Assembly: GCF_003732265.1 (NCBI RefSeq)
Contig: NZ_MOBK01000001.1
Span: 744,001-808,000, forward strand
DNA length: 64,000 nucleotides
Reading direction: 5' to 3'
DNA from: Pseudomonas brassicacearum
Lineage (GTDB): Bacteria; Pseudomonadota; Gammaproteobacteria; Pseudomonadales; Pseudomonadaceae
How positions within the stretch are numbered: the stretch's first letter is position 1; each line of letters begins with the position of its first letter. Shown piece after piece: positions 26,557 through 35,888 of this stretch. Below the pieces are notes generated by a model that made no database searches, was not told the DNA's origin, and saw only the letters and a list, made by a program, of their open reading frames with translations. Position numbers and translations under genes: made by a program.

Positions 26557-28335
26557 ATGCCTGGGTCTGTTTCTCTGACCGGTCGCAGTCTGGTCGCGGG
26601 TGCCGCTCAAGGCGCCCTGCTGTTCGCCGATGTCGGGCTGAGTTTCTGGGGCGGCGTTGATTCCGCCAGTGGTGAGGTCATTGATCGCCACCACCCGCTC
26701 AGCGGCGAATGTCTGTCGGGGCGTGTGCTGGCGATTCCCAGCGGGCGCGGTTCGTGTACCGGCAGCAGCGTGTTGATGGAACTGATCAGCAACGGCCATG
26801 CACCGGCGGCACTGGTGCTGGCCGAGCCGGATGAGATCCTGACCCTGGGCGTGCTGGTCGCACAGACCATTTTTGCCCGTTCCCTGCCGGTGCTCTGCAT
26901 CGGCCGGGAGGCCTTCGCGTCATTGCGCGATCACGCTTTTGCCCGGGTGGATGGCGACACGCTGAACCTGTTCGAGCACCTGCCCGTCGATACCTGGCAG
27001 GCGCTCGACACCCCAATATCCAGCACCGATAACGGCGCTTCAATCGAACTCACCGCGTTCGATCGGGCACTGCTCGACGGTCAGCATGGACAGGCCGCGC
27101 AAATGGCCATGCACATCGTTCTGCGCATGGCCGAGCTGCAAGGGGCGCGCAGCCTGGTGGATGTCACCCAGGCGCACATTGATGGCTGCATCTACACCGG
27201 GCCAGCGAGCCTGCGCTTTGCCCAACAGTTGGTGGAATGGGGAGCCAAAGTGCGGGTGCCGACCACCCTCAATTCGATTTCCGTGGACCAGCGCCGCTGG
27301 CGCGAATTGGGCATCGACCCGGCCCTCGGCGAGCCGGCCAGCGCCTTGGGCGATGCCTATATGGCGATGGGCGCACAACTGAGTTACACCTGCGCGCCCT
27401 ACCTGCTCGACAGTGCGCCTAAGGCTGGCGAGCAGATTGTCTGGGCCGAATCGAATGCCGTGGTCTACGCCAACAGCGTGCTCGGCGCCCGCACCCTGAA
27501 GTACCCGGACTACCTCGACATCTGCATCGCCCTTACCGGCCGTGCCCCGCTGATCGGCTGCCACCTGGACGCGCAACGCAAGGCCCGGTTGCAGATCGAG
27601 TTGCCGGTACTCGGTGAACTGGACGACGCGTTTTACCCGTTGCTCGGTTATCACATCGGTGCGCTGGCCGGCAGCCGCGTGCCGCTGGTGCTGGGCCTGG
27701 AAAATCGCCAGCCGAGCCTGGACGATCTCAAAGCCTTTGGCGCAGCGTTTGCCACCACCTCGGCGGCGCCGCTGTTTCATATCGCCGGGGTTACACCGGA
27801 GGCGATTGATCCGGCCAACGTCGTGGAGCCGAATGTCGCCCTACCCGTGGAAAAAATCCGTCCGAAAGACCTGTTGGTGAGTTGGCGCGAGCTTAACAGT
27901 GCCCGCGATCACCACGTGGATGTGGTGTCGCTGGGCAACCCGCATTTTTCCCTCAGCGAGTTCGCGCATCTGGCGCGGCTGTGCCGGGGCCGGCACAAAC
28001 ACCCGGACGTCGTCCTCGCCATCACCTGCGGCCGCGCAGTGCTGGAGCAGGCCCGCGAGGCTGGCCATATCGCGGTGATCGAGGCCTTCGGCGCCACGCT
28101 GGTCACCGACACCTGCTGGTGCATGCTCGGCGAGCCGGTGATTCCGCCGGCCGCCACCACGCTGATGACCAACTCCGGCAAATACGCCCACTACGCACCG
28201 GGACTGGTGGGCCGCAAGGTGCATTTCGCCAGCCTTGCCGAGTGTGTCGATACCGCGTGCAACGCCATCGCCAGCGGACGCCTGCCGGCCTGGCTGCAAC
28301 CCGCCGCCCAACTGGAGAGCCCTGCGCATGTTTGA
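26557..28335 (+). CDS. Fused aconitase-X protein, probable cis-3-hydroxy-L-proline dehydratase
   Basis: This single chain of 592 residues joins the AcnX small swivel domain (residues 1-130; RVLAIPSGRGSCTGSSVLM) to the large domain (about 155-590). The large domain has YTGPASLRFAQQLVEWGAKV, LSYTCAPYLLD, AITCGRAVLEQ and DTCWCML, which supply cysteines for an Fe-S or mononuclear iron site. Bacterial fused AcnX proteins have been shown to be cis-3-hydroxy-L-proline dehydratases giving 1-pyrroline-2-carboxylate. The start at ATG 26557 has TAAGGTG as ribosome site; a GTG at 26548 is less likely. It lies inside the ABC transporter operon, and the imine reductase at 35889 could use its product. Confidence 0.85.
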   Translation: MPGSVSLTGRSLVAGAAQGALLFADVGLSFWGGVDSASGEVIDRHHPLSGECLSGRVLAIPSGRGSCTGSSVLMELISNGHAPAALVLAEPDEILTLGVLVAQTIFARSLPVLCIGREAFASLRDHAFARVDGDTLNLFEHLPVDTWQALDTPISSTDNGASIELTAFDRALLDGQHGQAAQMAMHIVLRMAELQGARSLVDVTQAHIDGCIYTGPASLRFAQQLVEWGAKVRVPTTLNSISVDQRRWRELGIDPALGEPASALGDAYMAMGAQLSYTCAPYLLDSAPKAGEQIVWAESNAVVYANSVLGARTLKYPDYLDICIALTGRAPLIGCHLDAQRKARLQIELPVLGELDDAFYPLLGYHIGALAGSRVPLVLGLENRQPSLDDLKAFGAAFATTSAAPLFHIAGVTPEAIDPANVVEPNVALPVEKIRPKDLLVSWRELNSARDHHVDVVSLGNPHFSLSEFAHLARLCRGRHKHPDVVLAITCGRAVLEQAREAGHIAVIEAFGATLVTDTCWCMLGEPVIPPAATTLMTNSGKYAHYAPGLVGRKVHFASLAECVDTACNAIASGRLPAWLQPAAQLESPAHV

Positions 28336-28993
28336 CTACACCTTCCAATGGCGCTCTGCCCTGCGCGCCTTGCCGGACATGCTAGCCGGCGCCGTGGTCA
28401 CGTTCGAGACCGCGGCCCTGTCGATGATCTTCGGCGTGCTCATCGCCCTGGCCCTGACGGTCATGCGCGAAAGCAAAAACCCGCTGCTGCGCGGCATCGG
28501 CAACGGCTGGGTTTCGATTGCGCGCAACACGCCGTCGCTGTTCCAGATCTACATCCTGTACTTCGGCCTTGGCTCGCTCGGTCTGCACGTCAGCTCGTGG
28601 CTCGCACTGCTGGCCGGGATCACGTTCAACAACGCCGGCTACCTCGCGGAAAACTTTCGCGGCGGGCTCAAGGCTGTGCCCCAGACCCAGGTTCGCGCCG
28701 CGCGGTCACTGGGCATGAGCGCGTTTCAGACCTACCGCATGATCATCGTCCCGCAGCTGCTGCGCATCGTCTTCTACCCGCTGACCAACCAAATGGTCTG
28801 GGCGGTGCTGATGACGTCGCTGGGGGTGATCGTCGGGCTGAACAATGACCTGACCGGGGTGACCCAGGACTACAACGTCAAAACGTTCCGCACCTTCGAG
28901 TACTTCGCAATAGCGGCGGTGCTGTATTACGCGATTGCCAAGACGATCGTCGCGACCGCGCGGCTGATGGCCTGGCGGTTGTTCCGTTACTGA
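28328..28993 (+). CDS. Amino acid ABC transporter permease 1
   Basis: This 221-residue HisM-type permease has about five membrane segments. The EAA loop reads NFRGGLKAVPQTQVRAARSL. The start is the ATG at 28328 (MFDYTFQWRSAL), overlapping the AcnX stop by 8 bases. An in-frame upstream extension runs inside the AcnX gene and is rejected. It pairs with the next permease to form the channel for the binding protein at 25728. Confidence 0.9.
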   Translation: MFDYTFQWRSALRALPDMLAGAVVTFETAALSMIFGVLIALALTVMRESKNPLLRGIGNGWVSIARNTPSLFQIYILYFGLGSLGLHVSSWLALLAGITFNNAGYLAENFRGGLKAVPQTQVRAARSLGMSAFQTYRMIIVPQLLRIVFYPLTNQMVWAVLMTSLGVIVGLNNDLTGVTQDYNVKTFRTFEYFAIAAVLYYAIAKTIVATARLMAWRLFRY

Positions 28994-29003
28994 GGAGCTG
29001 TCC

Positions 29004-29654
29004 ATGTTTGCCACCGGTTTTTCCTCGAATGACCTGATGTTCCTGCTCAATGGCGCCTGGGTCACACTGCAATTGACGTTCTGGTCGATCATCCTCGGCT
29101 CCATCGCCGGGCTGCTGTTCGGCTTGCTGCGGGCGTTGTTGCCACGGGCCAGTTTGCCGCTGGCCTGGGTGCTGGACGTGTTTCGCAGCGTGCCGTTGTT
29201 GATCCAGTTCGTGCTGTTCAACTCACTCAAAAGCATCGTCGGCCTGAACATCAGCGCCTTCAGCGTCGGCTGCATCGTGCTCGGCGTGTACACCGCCGCG
29301 TACTTCACCGAGATCGTGCGCGGCGGCGTGTTGGCGGTGCCGTTCACGGTACGCCGGGCCAGCCGTTCACTGGGGCTGAGTTTCTTGCAGGACCTGCGCT
29401 GGATCGTCCTGCCGATGGCCACGCGCGTCGCCTTCCCCGGCTGGCTGAACCTGGTGCTCGGGGTGATGAAAGACACCGCGCTGGTGATGTGGATCGGCAT
29501 CGTCGAACTGCTGCGCGCTTCACAAACCATCGTCACCCGCATCCAGGAACCGTTGCTGGTGCTGTGCATCGCGGGCCTTATCTACTACGTCATGAGCCTG
29601 GTGGTTGCACGCCTCGGCGCTCGTCTGGAAAGAAGGTGGCAGGAAAATGATTGA
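29004..29654 (+). CDS. Amino acid ABC transporter permease 2
   Basis: This 216-residue HisQ-type permease (TIGR01726 style) has the conserved EAA motif TEIVRGGVLAVPFTVRRASR and typical membrane segments (TLQLTFWSIILGSIAGLLFG). The ATG at 29004 has GAGGAG-like bases upstream (TGAGGAGCTG). Its end overlaps the ATPase gene by 8 bases. Confidence 0.9.
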   Translation: MFATGFSSNDLMFLLNGAWVTLQLTFWSIILGSIAGLLFGLLRALLPRASLPLAWVLDVFRSVPLLIQFVLFNSLKSIVGLNISAFSVGCIVLGVYTAAYFTEIVRGGVLAVPFTVRRASRSLGLSFLQDLRWIVLPMATRVAFPGWLNLVLGVMKDTALVMWIGIVELLRASQTIVTRIQEPLLVLCIAGLIYYVMSLVVARLGARLERRWQEND

Positions 29655-30369
29655 GATCGACAACGTACACAAATCGTTCGGCAACCTCGAAGTGGTCAAG
29701 GGCGTGAACCTGACCGTGAACAAGGGCGAGGTGGTGTCGATCATCGGCGGTTCCGGCTCCGGCAAATCCACGCTGCTGATGTGCATCAACGGCCTGGAGC
29801 CGATCCAGAAAGGCAACATCCGTGTCGACGGTGTCGAGGTGCATGACAGCGCCACTGACCTCAACCGTCTGCGGCAGAGGATCGGCATCGTGTTCCAGCA
29901 ATGGAATGCCTTTCCGCACCTGACGGTGCTGGAAAACGTGATGTTGGCGCCACGAAAAGTGCTCGGTAAAAGCAAGGCCGAAGCCGAGGAACTGGCGGTG
30001 CAACAACTGACCCACGTTGGTCTGGGCGACAAGCTCAAGACCTTCCCCGGCAAGCTGTCCGGCGGTCAACAGCAACGCATGGCCATCGCCCGCGCCCTGG
30101 CGATGTCGCCGGACTACATGCTGTTCGACGAAGCCACGTCCGCCCTCGACCCGCAATTGGTGGGCGAGGTGCTGGACACCATGCGCATGCTCGCCGAAGA
30201 CGGCATGACCATGGTGCTGGTGACCCACGAGATTCGCTTTGCCCGCGATGTGTCTGACCGGGTGGCGTTCTTTCGTAATGGGTTGGTGCATGAGATCGGG
30301 TCGCCGGATCAGGTGATTGGCAATCCTGTGCATGCGGAGACGGCGGCGTTTTTGAAATCGGTGAAATGA
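29647..30369 (+). CDS. Amino acid ABC transporter ATP-binding protein
   Basis: This 240-residue ATPase has Walker A (GGSGSGKST), the Q-loop (GIVFQQWNAFPHLTV), the signature LSGGQQQRMAIA, Walker B (YMLFDEATSALD) and the H-loop (VTHEIRFA). It starts at ATG 29647 (MIEIDNVHKSFG) after AGGAAA. It powers the PAAT-type transporter encoded just upstream. A REP pair separates it from the next gene. Confidence 0.93.
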   Translation: MIEIDNVHKSFGNLEVVKGVNLTVNKGEVVSIIGGSGSGKSTLLMCINGLEPIQKGNIRVDGVEVHDSATDLNRLRQRIGIVFQQWNAFPHLTVLENVMLAPRKVLGKSKAEAEELAVQQLTHVGLGDKLKTFPGKLSGGQQQRMAIARALAMSPDYMLFDEATSALDPQLVGEVLDTMRMLAEDGMTMVLVTHEIRFARDVSDRVAFFRNGLVHEIGSPDQVIGNPVHAETAAFLKSVK

Positions 30370-30379
30370 CAAATGGCCC

Positions 30380-30464
30380 CTTCGCGAGCAAGCCCGCTCC
30401 CACATTTGACCGAGTTCCTCCAGAACAAATGCGATTGAATGTGGGAGCGGGCTTGCTCGCGAAG
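30380..30464. repeat. REP pair (inverted), REPIN-like
   Basis: TTCGCGAGCAAGCCCGCTCC at 30381-30400 and its inverse at 30445-30464 form the common Pseudomonas REP palindrome pair, about 40 bases apart. It lies between the ABC ATPase and the second racemase-family gene and may stop or shape transcription there. Confidence 0.85.
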
Positions 30465-30495
30465 AGGACCGCACAGGCAAAACAAGGAATAAACC

Positions 30496-31524
30496 ATGCG
30501 CTCATCAAAAGTAATCCACGTCGTCAGCTGCCACGCCGAAGGCGAAGTCGGTGACGTGATCGTCGGCGGCGTCGCTCCACCACCCGGTGCCACCGTGTGG
30601 GAACAATCACGCTGGATCGCCAAGGACGAAACCCTGCGCAACTTCGTGCTCAACGAACCGCGCGGCGGCGTGTTTCGCCACGTCAACCTGCTGGTACCGG
30701 CCAAGGACCCTCGGGCGCAGATGGCCTGGATCATCATGGAACCGGCGGACACGCCACCGATGTCCGGTTCCAACTCACTGTGCGTGGCCACCGTGCTACT
30801 CGACAGCGGCATTCTGCCGATGACCGAGCCGCAAACCCGGCTGGTACTGGAAGCCCCCGGCGGGCTGATCGAGGCCGTCGCCGATTGCCGTGACGGCAAG
30901 GTTGAGCGGGTAGAAATCAAGAACGTGCCCTCCTTCGCCGATCGCCTGGATGCCTGGATTGAAGTCGAAGGCATCGGTTCATTGAAGGTCGATACGGCCT
31001 ATGGCGGCGACAGTTTTGTGATTGCCGATGCCAAGGGCCTGGGCTTCTCCATCCGCCCGGACGAGGCCGCCGATCTGGTCGCGGTCGGGCTGAAAATCAC
31101 CCGCGCCGCCAACGAACAATTGGGCTTTGTGCACCCGCTGAATCCCGAGTGGTCGCACATCTCCTTCTGCCAGATCGCGGCGCCTATCGTCCATGAGAAC
31201 GGCATTGCCACCGGCGCCAACGCGGTGGTGATTCAACCCGGCAAAATCGACCGTTCACCCACCGGCACCGGCTGCTCGGCGCGTATGGCCGTGATGCACG
31301 CGAAGGGTTTGATGCAGGTGGGCGAGCGGTTTATCGGCCGTTCGATCATTGGTTCCGAGTTCCACTGCCGCATCGATTCGCTGACCGAAGTGGCCGGCCG
31401 CGCTGCCATCTACCCGTGCATTTCCGGGCGGGCCTGGATCACCGGCACCCACCAATTGCTGCTCGATCCGAGCGATCCATGGCCACAGGGCTATCGCCTG
31501 TCTGATACCTGGCCGGGTGCTTAA
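30496..31524 (+). CDS. Proline racemase-family protein with Ser/Thr pair, possible trans-3-hydroxyproline dehydratase
   Basis: This 342-residue protein has the proline racemase fold, but both catalytic positions differ from the epimerase at 21145. The first Cys position is Ser90 ([12 protein letters not shown]), and the second is Thr256 ([13 protein letters not shown]). Cys/Thr is known from trans-3-hydroxy-L-proline dehydratases, and Ser/Cys from some epimerases. Ser/Thr would leave only weak bases. Cys260 lies four residues after the Thr. Context, with AcnX and an imine reductase, suggests dehydration of a 3-hydroxyproline isomer, but activity cannot be assumed. The start is the ATG at 30496, after AAGGAA. 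Confidence 0.78.
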   Translation: MRSSKVIHVVSCHAEGEVGDVIVGGVAPPPGATVWEQSRWIAKDETLRNFVLNEPRGGVFRHVNLLVPAKDPRAQMAWIIMEPADTPPMSGSNSLCVATVLLDSGILPMTEPQTRLVLEAPGGLIEAVADCRDGKVERVEIKNVPSFADRLDAWIEVEGIGSLKVDTAYGGDSFVIADAKGLGFSIRPDEAADLVAVGLKITRAANEQLGFVHPLNPEWSHISFCQIAAPIVHENGIATGANAVVIQPGKIDRSPTGTGCSARMAVMHAKGLMQVGERFIGRSIIGSEFHCRIDSLTEVAGRAAIYPCISGRAWITGTHQLLLDPSDPWPQGYRLSDTWPGA

Positions 31525-31601
31525 TCCCTTAACACCCGGACCAACGGCTACAAAATCCCCTGAAAAACAAGAAATAGCACTGGCCGAATCTTTTCATTTT
31601 A

Positions 31602-31618
31602 AATATCGTATACGAAAT
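31602..31618. promoter_or_regulatory. Repeated palindromic operator before the DapA-like gene
   Basis: AATATCGTATACGAAAT repeats exactly the 17 bases at 25666-25682, with the perfect core palindrome TCGTATACGA. It lies 26 bases upstream of the ATG at 31644, ahead of GGAGG. This suggests a shared regulon for the transporter and catabolic parts. Confidence 0.65.
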
Positions 31619-31643
31619 ACAATTAACGACCCGGAGGCAACAA

Positions 31644-32561
31644 ATGAGCAAGCGTATTAACTGGAGTGGCGTCTTCCCCGCGGTGACCACTCAATTCAAC
31701 GATGACTTCACCATCAACCTGGACAAGACCCATCAGGTGATTTCCAACGTGATCCGCGATGGTGTGTCGGGCCTGGTGGTATGCGGTTCGGTCGGCGAAA
31801 ACACCTCATTGACCGCCGAAGAAAAAATCGCCGTCACCGAAGTCGCTGTCGATGCCTCTCGCGGCCGGGTGCCGGTGATTTGTGGCGTGGCTGAATTCAC
31901 CAGCGTGCAAGCGGCCAAAGTGGCCAACGCGGTGCGCAAGGTTGGCGTCGATGGCGTGATGCTGATGCCGGCGCTGGTCTACAGCTCCAAGCCGTTTGAA
32001 ACCGCCGAGCATTATCGCTACGTGGCCAAGCATGCCGACGTGCCGTTGATGGTCTACAACAACCCGCCGATCTACAAAAACGACGTCACCCCGGACATCC
32101 TGATTTCCCTGGCCGACTGCGACAACGTGGTGTGCTTCAAGGATTCCTCCGGCGATACCCGCCGTTTCATCGACGTGCGCAATGAAGTCGGCGACCGCTT
32201 CGTGCTGTTCGCAGGCCTCGATGACGTGGTGCTGGAAAGCATCGCCGTGGGCGCCGAAGGCTGGGTCTCGGGCATGTCCAACGTGTTCCCGAAAGAAGGT
32301 GAAACCATATTCCGCCTGGCCAAGGCCGGGCGTTTTGCCGAAGCCATGCCGATCTACGAATGGCTGATGCCGATCCTGCACCTGGATGCCCGTGCCGACC
32401 TGGTGCAGTGCATCAAGCTGTGTGAAGCCATCGCCGGTCGCGGCAGCGCGCTGACCCGTCCACCACGCCTGGCCTTGCCGGACGAGGATCGCCTGTTCGT
32501 CGAACAGATCATGGCCAAGGCCCTGGCGAACCGTCCGCACCTGCCGGACGTCGGTCTCTGA
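31644..32561 (+). CDS. DapA-family 1-pyrroline-4-hydroxy-2-carboxylate deaminase
   Basis: This 305-residue TIM-barrel lyase belongs to the DHDPS/NAL family. Lys166 (VVCFKDSSGD) is the Schiff-base residue, Tyr138 (LMVYNNPP) the catalytic tyrosine, and CGSVGENTSLT the substrate-binding loop. In hydroxyproline loci this family converts 1-pyrroline-4-hydroxy-2-carboxylate to 2-oxoglutarate semialdehyde and ammonia. The semialdehyde dehydrogenase at 34057 completes the route to 2-oxoglutarate. It follows the conserved operator and is followed by a terminator-like hairpin. Confidence 0.9.
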   Translation: MSKRINWSGVFPAVTTQFNDDFTINLDKTHQVISNVIRDGVSGLVVCGSVGENTSLTAEEKIAVTEVAVDASRGRVPVICGVAEFTSVQAAKVANAVRKVGVDGVMLMPALVYSSKPFETAEHYRYVAKHADVPLMVYNNPPIYKNDVTPDILISLADCDNVVCFKDSSGDTRRFIDVRNEVGDRFVLFAGLDDVVLESIAVGAEGWVSGMSNVFPKEGETIFRLAKAGRFAEAMPIYEWLMPILHLDARADLVQCIKLCEAIAGRGSALTRPPRLALPDEDRLFVEQIMAKALANRPHLPDVGL

Positions 32562-32567
32562 GTGAGT

Positions 32568-32608
32568 GCCGGGCGGGCCTTGGAGGCCCGGCCCGGCTGC
32601 CTGTTTTT
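32568..32608 (+). terminator. Intrinsic terminator or attenuator after the deaminase gene
   Basis: GCCGGGCGGGCCT pairs with AGGCCCGGCCCGGC around a short TGG loop with one bulge, and TTTTT follows at 32604-32608. It lies between the DapA-like gene and the MHS transporter gene, so expression of the transporter may be reduced or separately started. Confidence 0.7.
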
Positions 32609-32631
32609 GCGCCTCTACAGGAAACGTCAGC

Positions 32632-34029
32632 ATGCCTAATCATCAACACACTCAACGCGCAACCACACCCTCCGGACTCAAGCGTGTCGTGGCCGCCGCC
32701 ATGGCGGGTACGGTCGCCGAGTGGTATGAATTCTTTCTCTACGGTACGGCCTCGGCCCTGGTCTTCGGCCAACTGTTCTTTCGCCAGACCGACAGCCCCG
32801 TCGACGGCATCATCGCCGCGTTCGCGCTGTACGCCGTGGGCTTTCTCGCCCGCCCGCTGGGTGGCCTGGTGTTCGGTCACTACGGTGACAAATTCGGCCG
32901 CAAGCGCTTGCTGCAACTGAGCCTGGTGGTGGTCGGCATCACCACGTTCCTGATGGGTTGCCTGCCCGGGTTCGACCAGATCGGTTACGCGGCGCCGGTG
33001 CTGCTGGTGCTGTTGCGGCTGATCCAGGGGTTCGCCTTTGGCGGTGAATGGGGTGGCGCGATTCTGCTGGTGTCCGAACACTGCCCGGACAATCGCCGTG
33101 GCTTCTGGGCCAGTTGGCCGCAAGCGGGTGTGCCGGCCGGGAATCTGGTGGCGACGGTTGCGCTGCTGCTGTTGTCGTCGAACCTGTCGGAGCAACAATT
33201 TCTCGCCTGGGGCTGGCGCGTGGCGTTCTGGTTCTCGGCGGTGGTGGTGTTGATCGGCTACTGGATTCGCACCAGTGTCGATGACGCACCGATCTTCAAG
33301 GAAGCCCAGGCGCGACAGGCGCAGACCAAGCAACAACAATTGGGCGTGGTGGAAGTGCTGCGTCACCACTGGCGTTCGGTGCTGGTGGGCATTGGCGCGC
33401 GCTTTGCCGAAAACATTCTCTACTACACCGTGGTGACGTTCTCCATCACCTACCTGAAGCTGGTGGTGCACAAGGACACTTCAGAGATTCTGTTTCTGAT
33501 GTTCGGCGCTCACTTGCTGCACTTCTTCATGATCCCGTTGATGGGCTATCTGTCGGACATCGTCGGGCGCAAACCGGTGTATCTGGTCGGCGCGGTGCTC
33601 ACGGCATTTTGGGGCTTCGTCGGCTTCCCGATGATGGACACCGGCAATAACTGGCTGATCATGGCCGCCATTACCCTGGGCCTGGCCATCGAGTCGATGA
33701 CCTATGCACCGTATTCGGCGCTGATGGCCGAGATGTTCCCCACTCACGTGCGCTACACCGCCCTTTCGCTGTGCTACCAGGTGGCGCCGATTTTCGCCGG
33801 TTCCCTTGCACCACTGATTGCGATCACGCTGCTCAACAAGTACCACAGCTCGACGCCCATCGCCTGGTACCTGCTCGGTGCCTCGCTGATCTCTGTCATT
33901 GCCGTCGGGCTGACCCGGGAAACCCGCGGCAAATCGTTGCACGCGGTGGATGCCGAGTCCGCGGCGCGCATTGCCTCACTGGACAACGCCGCCCCCGCGC
34001 CCCCGCGTCGAGGCGATTCGCTGGCGTGA
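32632..34029 (+). CDS. MHS-type MFS transporter
   Basis: This 465-residue transporter of the metabolite:H+ symporter family starts at [15 protein letters not shown] (ATG 32632, after AGGAAA). The motifs [15 protein letters not shown] and [24 protein letters not shown] loop (positions about 75-95) are the MHS hallmarks, as in ProP and ShiA. It is downstream of a likely terminator but in the same series as deaminase and dehydrogenase genes. Uptake of hydroxyproline or a betaine-like relative is likely. The in-frame extension upstream runs through the hairpin and is rejected. Confidence 0.9.
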   Translation: MPNHQHTQRATTPSGLKRVVAAAMAGTVAEWYEFFLYGTASALVFGQLFFRQTDSPVDGIIAAFALYAVGFLARPLGGLVFGHYGDKFGRKRLLQLSLVVVGITTFLMGCLPGFDQIGYAAPVLLVLLRLIQGFAFGGEWGGAILLVSEHCPDNRRGFWASWPQAGVPAGNLVATVALLLLSSNLSEQQFLAWGWRVAFWFSAVVVLIGYWIRTSVDDAPIFKEAQARQAQTKQQQLGVVEVLRHHWRSVLVGIGARFAENILYYTVVTFSITYLKLVVHKDTSEILFLMFGAHLLHFFMIPLMGYLSDIVGRKPVYLVGAVLTAFWGFVGFPMMDTGNNWLIMAAITLGLAIESMTYAPYSALMAEMFPTHVRYTALSLCYQVAPIFAGSLAPLIAITLLNKYHSSTPIAWYLLGASLISVIAVGLTRETRGKSLHAVDAESAARIASLDNAAPAPPRRGDSLA

Positions 34030-34056
34030 GCCGCACTTTACCGACAGGAGTTTTTC

Positions 34057-35637
34057 ATGCCCCAGATCCTCGGCCACAACTACATTGGCGGCACGCGCAG
34101 CGCCGCCGGCAGCCTCAGTTTGCTCAGCCATGACGCCAGCACCGGCGAGGCGTTGCCCTGCTCTTTCGTGCAAGCCACCGAAAGCGAAGTGCACGCCGCT
34201 GCCCAGGCTGCTGCCGCTGCGTTCCCGGCCTTTCGTTCTATGCCTGCGGCACGCCGTGCGGATTTTCTGGAAGCCATCGCCGCGCAACTGGATGCACTGG
34301 ATGACGAGTTTGTCGCCCTGGTCACTCGCGAAACCGCACTGCCGAACGCACGGATACAGGGTGAACGCGCTCGCACCAGCGGCCAGATGCGCCTGTTTGC
34401 CCAGGTCTTGCGTCGCGGTGATTTTTACGGTGCGCGCATTGACCGCGCCTTGCCCGACCGCAAACCACTTCCCCGCAGCGACCTGCGTCAGTATCGGATC
34501 GGCGTAGGGCCTGTGGCCGTGTTCGGTGCGAGCAACTTTCCGTTGGCGTTCTCCACGGCTGGCGGCGATACCGCTGCGGCCCTGGCCGCCGGTTGCCCGG
34601 TGGTGTTCAAGGCCCACAGCGGGCATATGGCGACGGCCGAACAGGTGGCGGATGCAATCATCCGTGCGGCCGAGCAGACTGGCATGCCCAAGGGTGTGTT
34701 CAACATGATCTACGGGGCTGGCGTGGGGGAAGCCCTGGTCAAGCATCCGGCGATCAAGGCCGTCGGTTTCACCGGTTCGCTTAAAGGTGGCCGTGCGTTG
34801 TGCGACATGGCCGCCGCACGCCCTCAACCGATTCCGGTGTTTGCCGAAATGAGCAGCATCAATCCGGTCGTGGTGTTGCCTGAAGCCCTTCACGTGCGCG
34901 GCGAGAAAATTGCCAGCGAACTGGCTGCCTCTGTGGTGCTCGGCTGCGGCCAGTTCTGTACTAATCCGGGATTGGTCATCGGTATGCGCTCTGCGCAATT
35001 CAGTGCCTTCACCGAGACCCTCACGGCGCTGCTGGCAGAGCAACCGGCGCAAACCATGCTCAACGCGGGCACCCTGCGCAGCTACGAAAAAGGTGTGCAG
35101 GCCTTGCTTAGCCACCCGGGCGTGACCCACCTGACCGGCCATCGCCAACACGGCAATCAGGCCCGCGCGCACCTGTTTAAGGCCGACGTGAGTCTGTTGC
35201 TCGAAGGTGATCCGTTGCTACAGGAAGAAGTGTTCGGGCCGACCACCCTCATCGTCGAAGTGGCCGACAGGGCCGAACTGCACCAAGCGCTGAACAGCTT
35301 GCACGGTCAACTCACCGCCACCCTGATTGGCGAACCCCAGGATTTGCATGACCATGCAGAGTTGCTGGCGCTACTGGAACAAAAGGTCGGCCGGGTGCTG
35401 TTCAACGGCTACCCCACGGGCGTCGAAGTGTGTGATTCGATGGTGCATGGCGGCCCCTACCCGGCCACCTCCGATGCCCGTGGGACCTCGGTCGGCAGCC
35501 TGGCCATCGAACGCTTCCTGCGCCCGGTGTGCTACCAGAACTGCCCGGACGCCCTGCTGCCCGACCCACTGAAAAACGCCAATCCACTGGGTATTGCCCG
35601 ACTGGTCGACGGCGCCAGTCACCGAAACCCGATCTGA
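34057..35637 (+). CDS. 2-Oxoglutarate semialdehyde (2,5-dioxovalerate) dehydrogenase
   Basis: This 526-residue aldehyde dehydrogenase belongs to the ketoglutarate semialdehyde dehydrogenase group with the motifs VFGASNFPLAFSTAGGDTAA and VFKAHSGHMATAE. The catalytic Glu is in FAEMSSINPVVV and the catalytic Cys in GCGQFCTNPG. It oxidises 2-oxoglutarate semialdehyde to 2-oxoglutarate with NAD(P)+, the last step of 4-hydroxyproline breakdown. The start is the ATG at 34057 after ACAGGAG. REP pairs follow its stop. Confidence 0.92.
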   Translation: MPQILGHNYIGGTRSAAGSLSLLSHDASTGEALPCSFVQATESEVHAAAQAAAAAFPAFRSMPAARRADFLEAIAAQLDALDDEFVALVTRETALPNARIQGERARTSGQMRLFAQVLRRGDFYGARIDRALPDRKPLPRSDLRQYRIGVGPVAVFGASNFPLAFSTAGGDTAAALAAGCPVVFKAHSGHMATAEQVADAIIRAAEQTGMPKGVFNMIYGAGVGEALVKHPAIKAVGFTGSLKGGRALCDMAAARPQPIPVFAEMSSINPVVVLPEALHVRGEKIASELAASVVLGCGQFCTNPGLVIGMRSAQFSAFTETLTALLAEQPAQTMLNAGTLRSYEKGVQALLSHPGVTHLTGHRQHGNQARAHLFKADVSLLLEGDPLLQEEVFGPTTLIVEVADRAELHQALNSLHGQLTATLIGEPQDLHDHAELLALLEQKVGRVLFNGYPTGVEVCDSMVHGGPYPATSDARGTSVGSLAIERFLRPVCYQNCPDALLPDPLKNANPLGIARLVDGASHRNPI

Positions 35638-35654
35638 AAAACACCCCAAACCCC

Positions 35655-35744
35655 TGTAGGAGTGAGCCTGCTCGCGAAAGCGGAATGTCAGCCGACAGAA
35701 ATGTTGGATGTACTGCCGCCTTCGCGAGCAAGCCCGCTCCCACA
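35655..35744. repeat. REP pair 1 downstream of the dehydrogenase gene
   Basis: GAGTGAGCCTGCTCGCGAA at 35660-35678 and its partner TTCGCGAGCAAGCCCGCTCC at 35721-35740 are inverted REP units of the same family as at 30380. Confidence 0.85.
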
Positions 35745-35789
35745 CTGGATCGCTGGCGAAAACGATATTTGTGTACGACTTCGATTAAC

Positions 35790-35880
35790 TGTGGGAGCGG
35801 GCTTGCTCGCGAAAGCGGTGGGTCAGTCAACGGGAATGTTGAATGTACTGCCCCCATCGCGAGCAGGCTCACTCCTTCAG
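35790..35880. repeat. REP pair 2, tandem with pair 1
   Basis: GGAGCGGGCTTGCTCGCGAA (35794-35813) and the inverse ATCGCGAGCAGGCTCACTCC (35856-35875) form a second pair 45 bases after the first, ending 8 bases before the convergent imine reductase stop. Two tandem pairs fill the space between convergent genes. Confidence 0.85.
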
Positions 35881-35888
35881 TTATTGAG

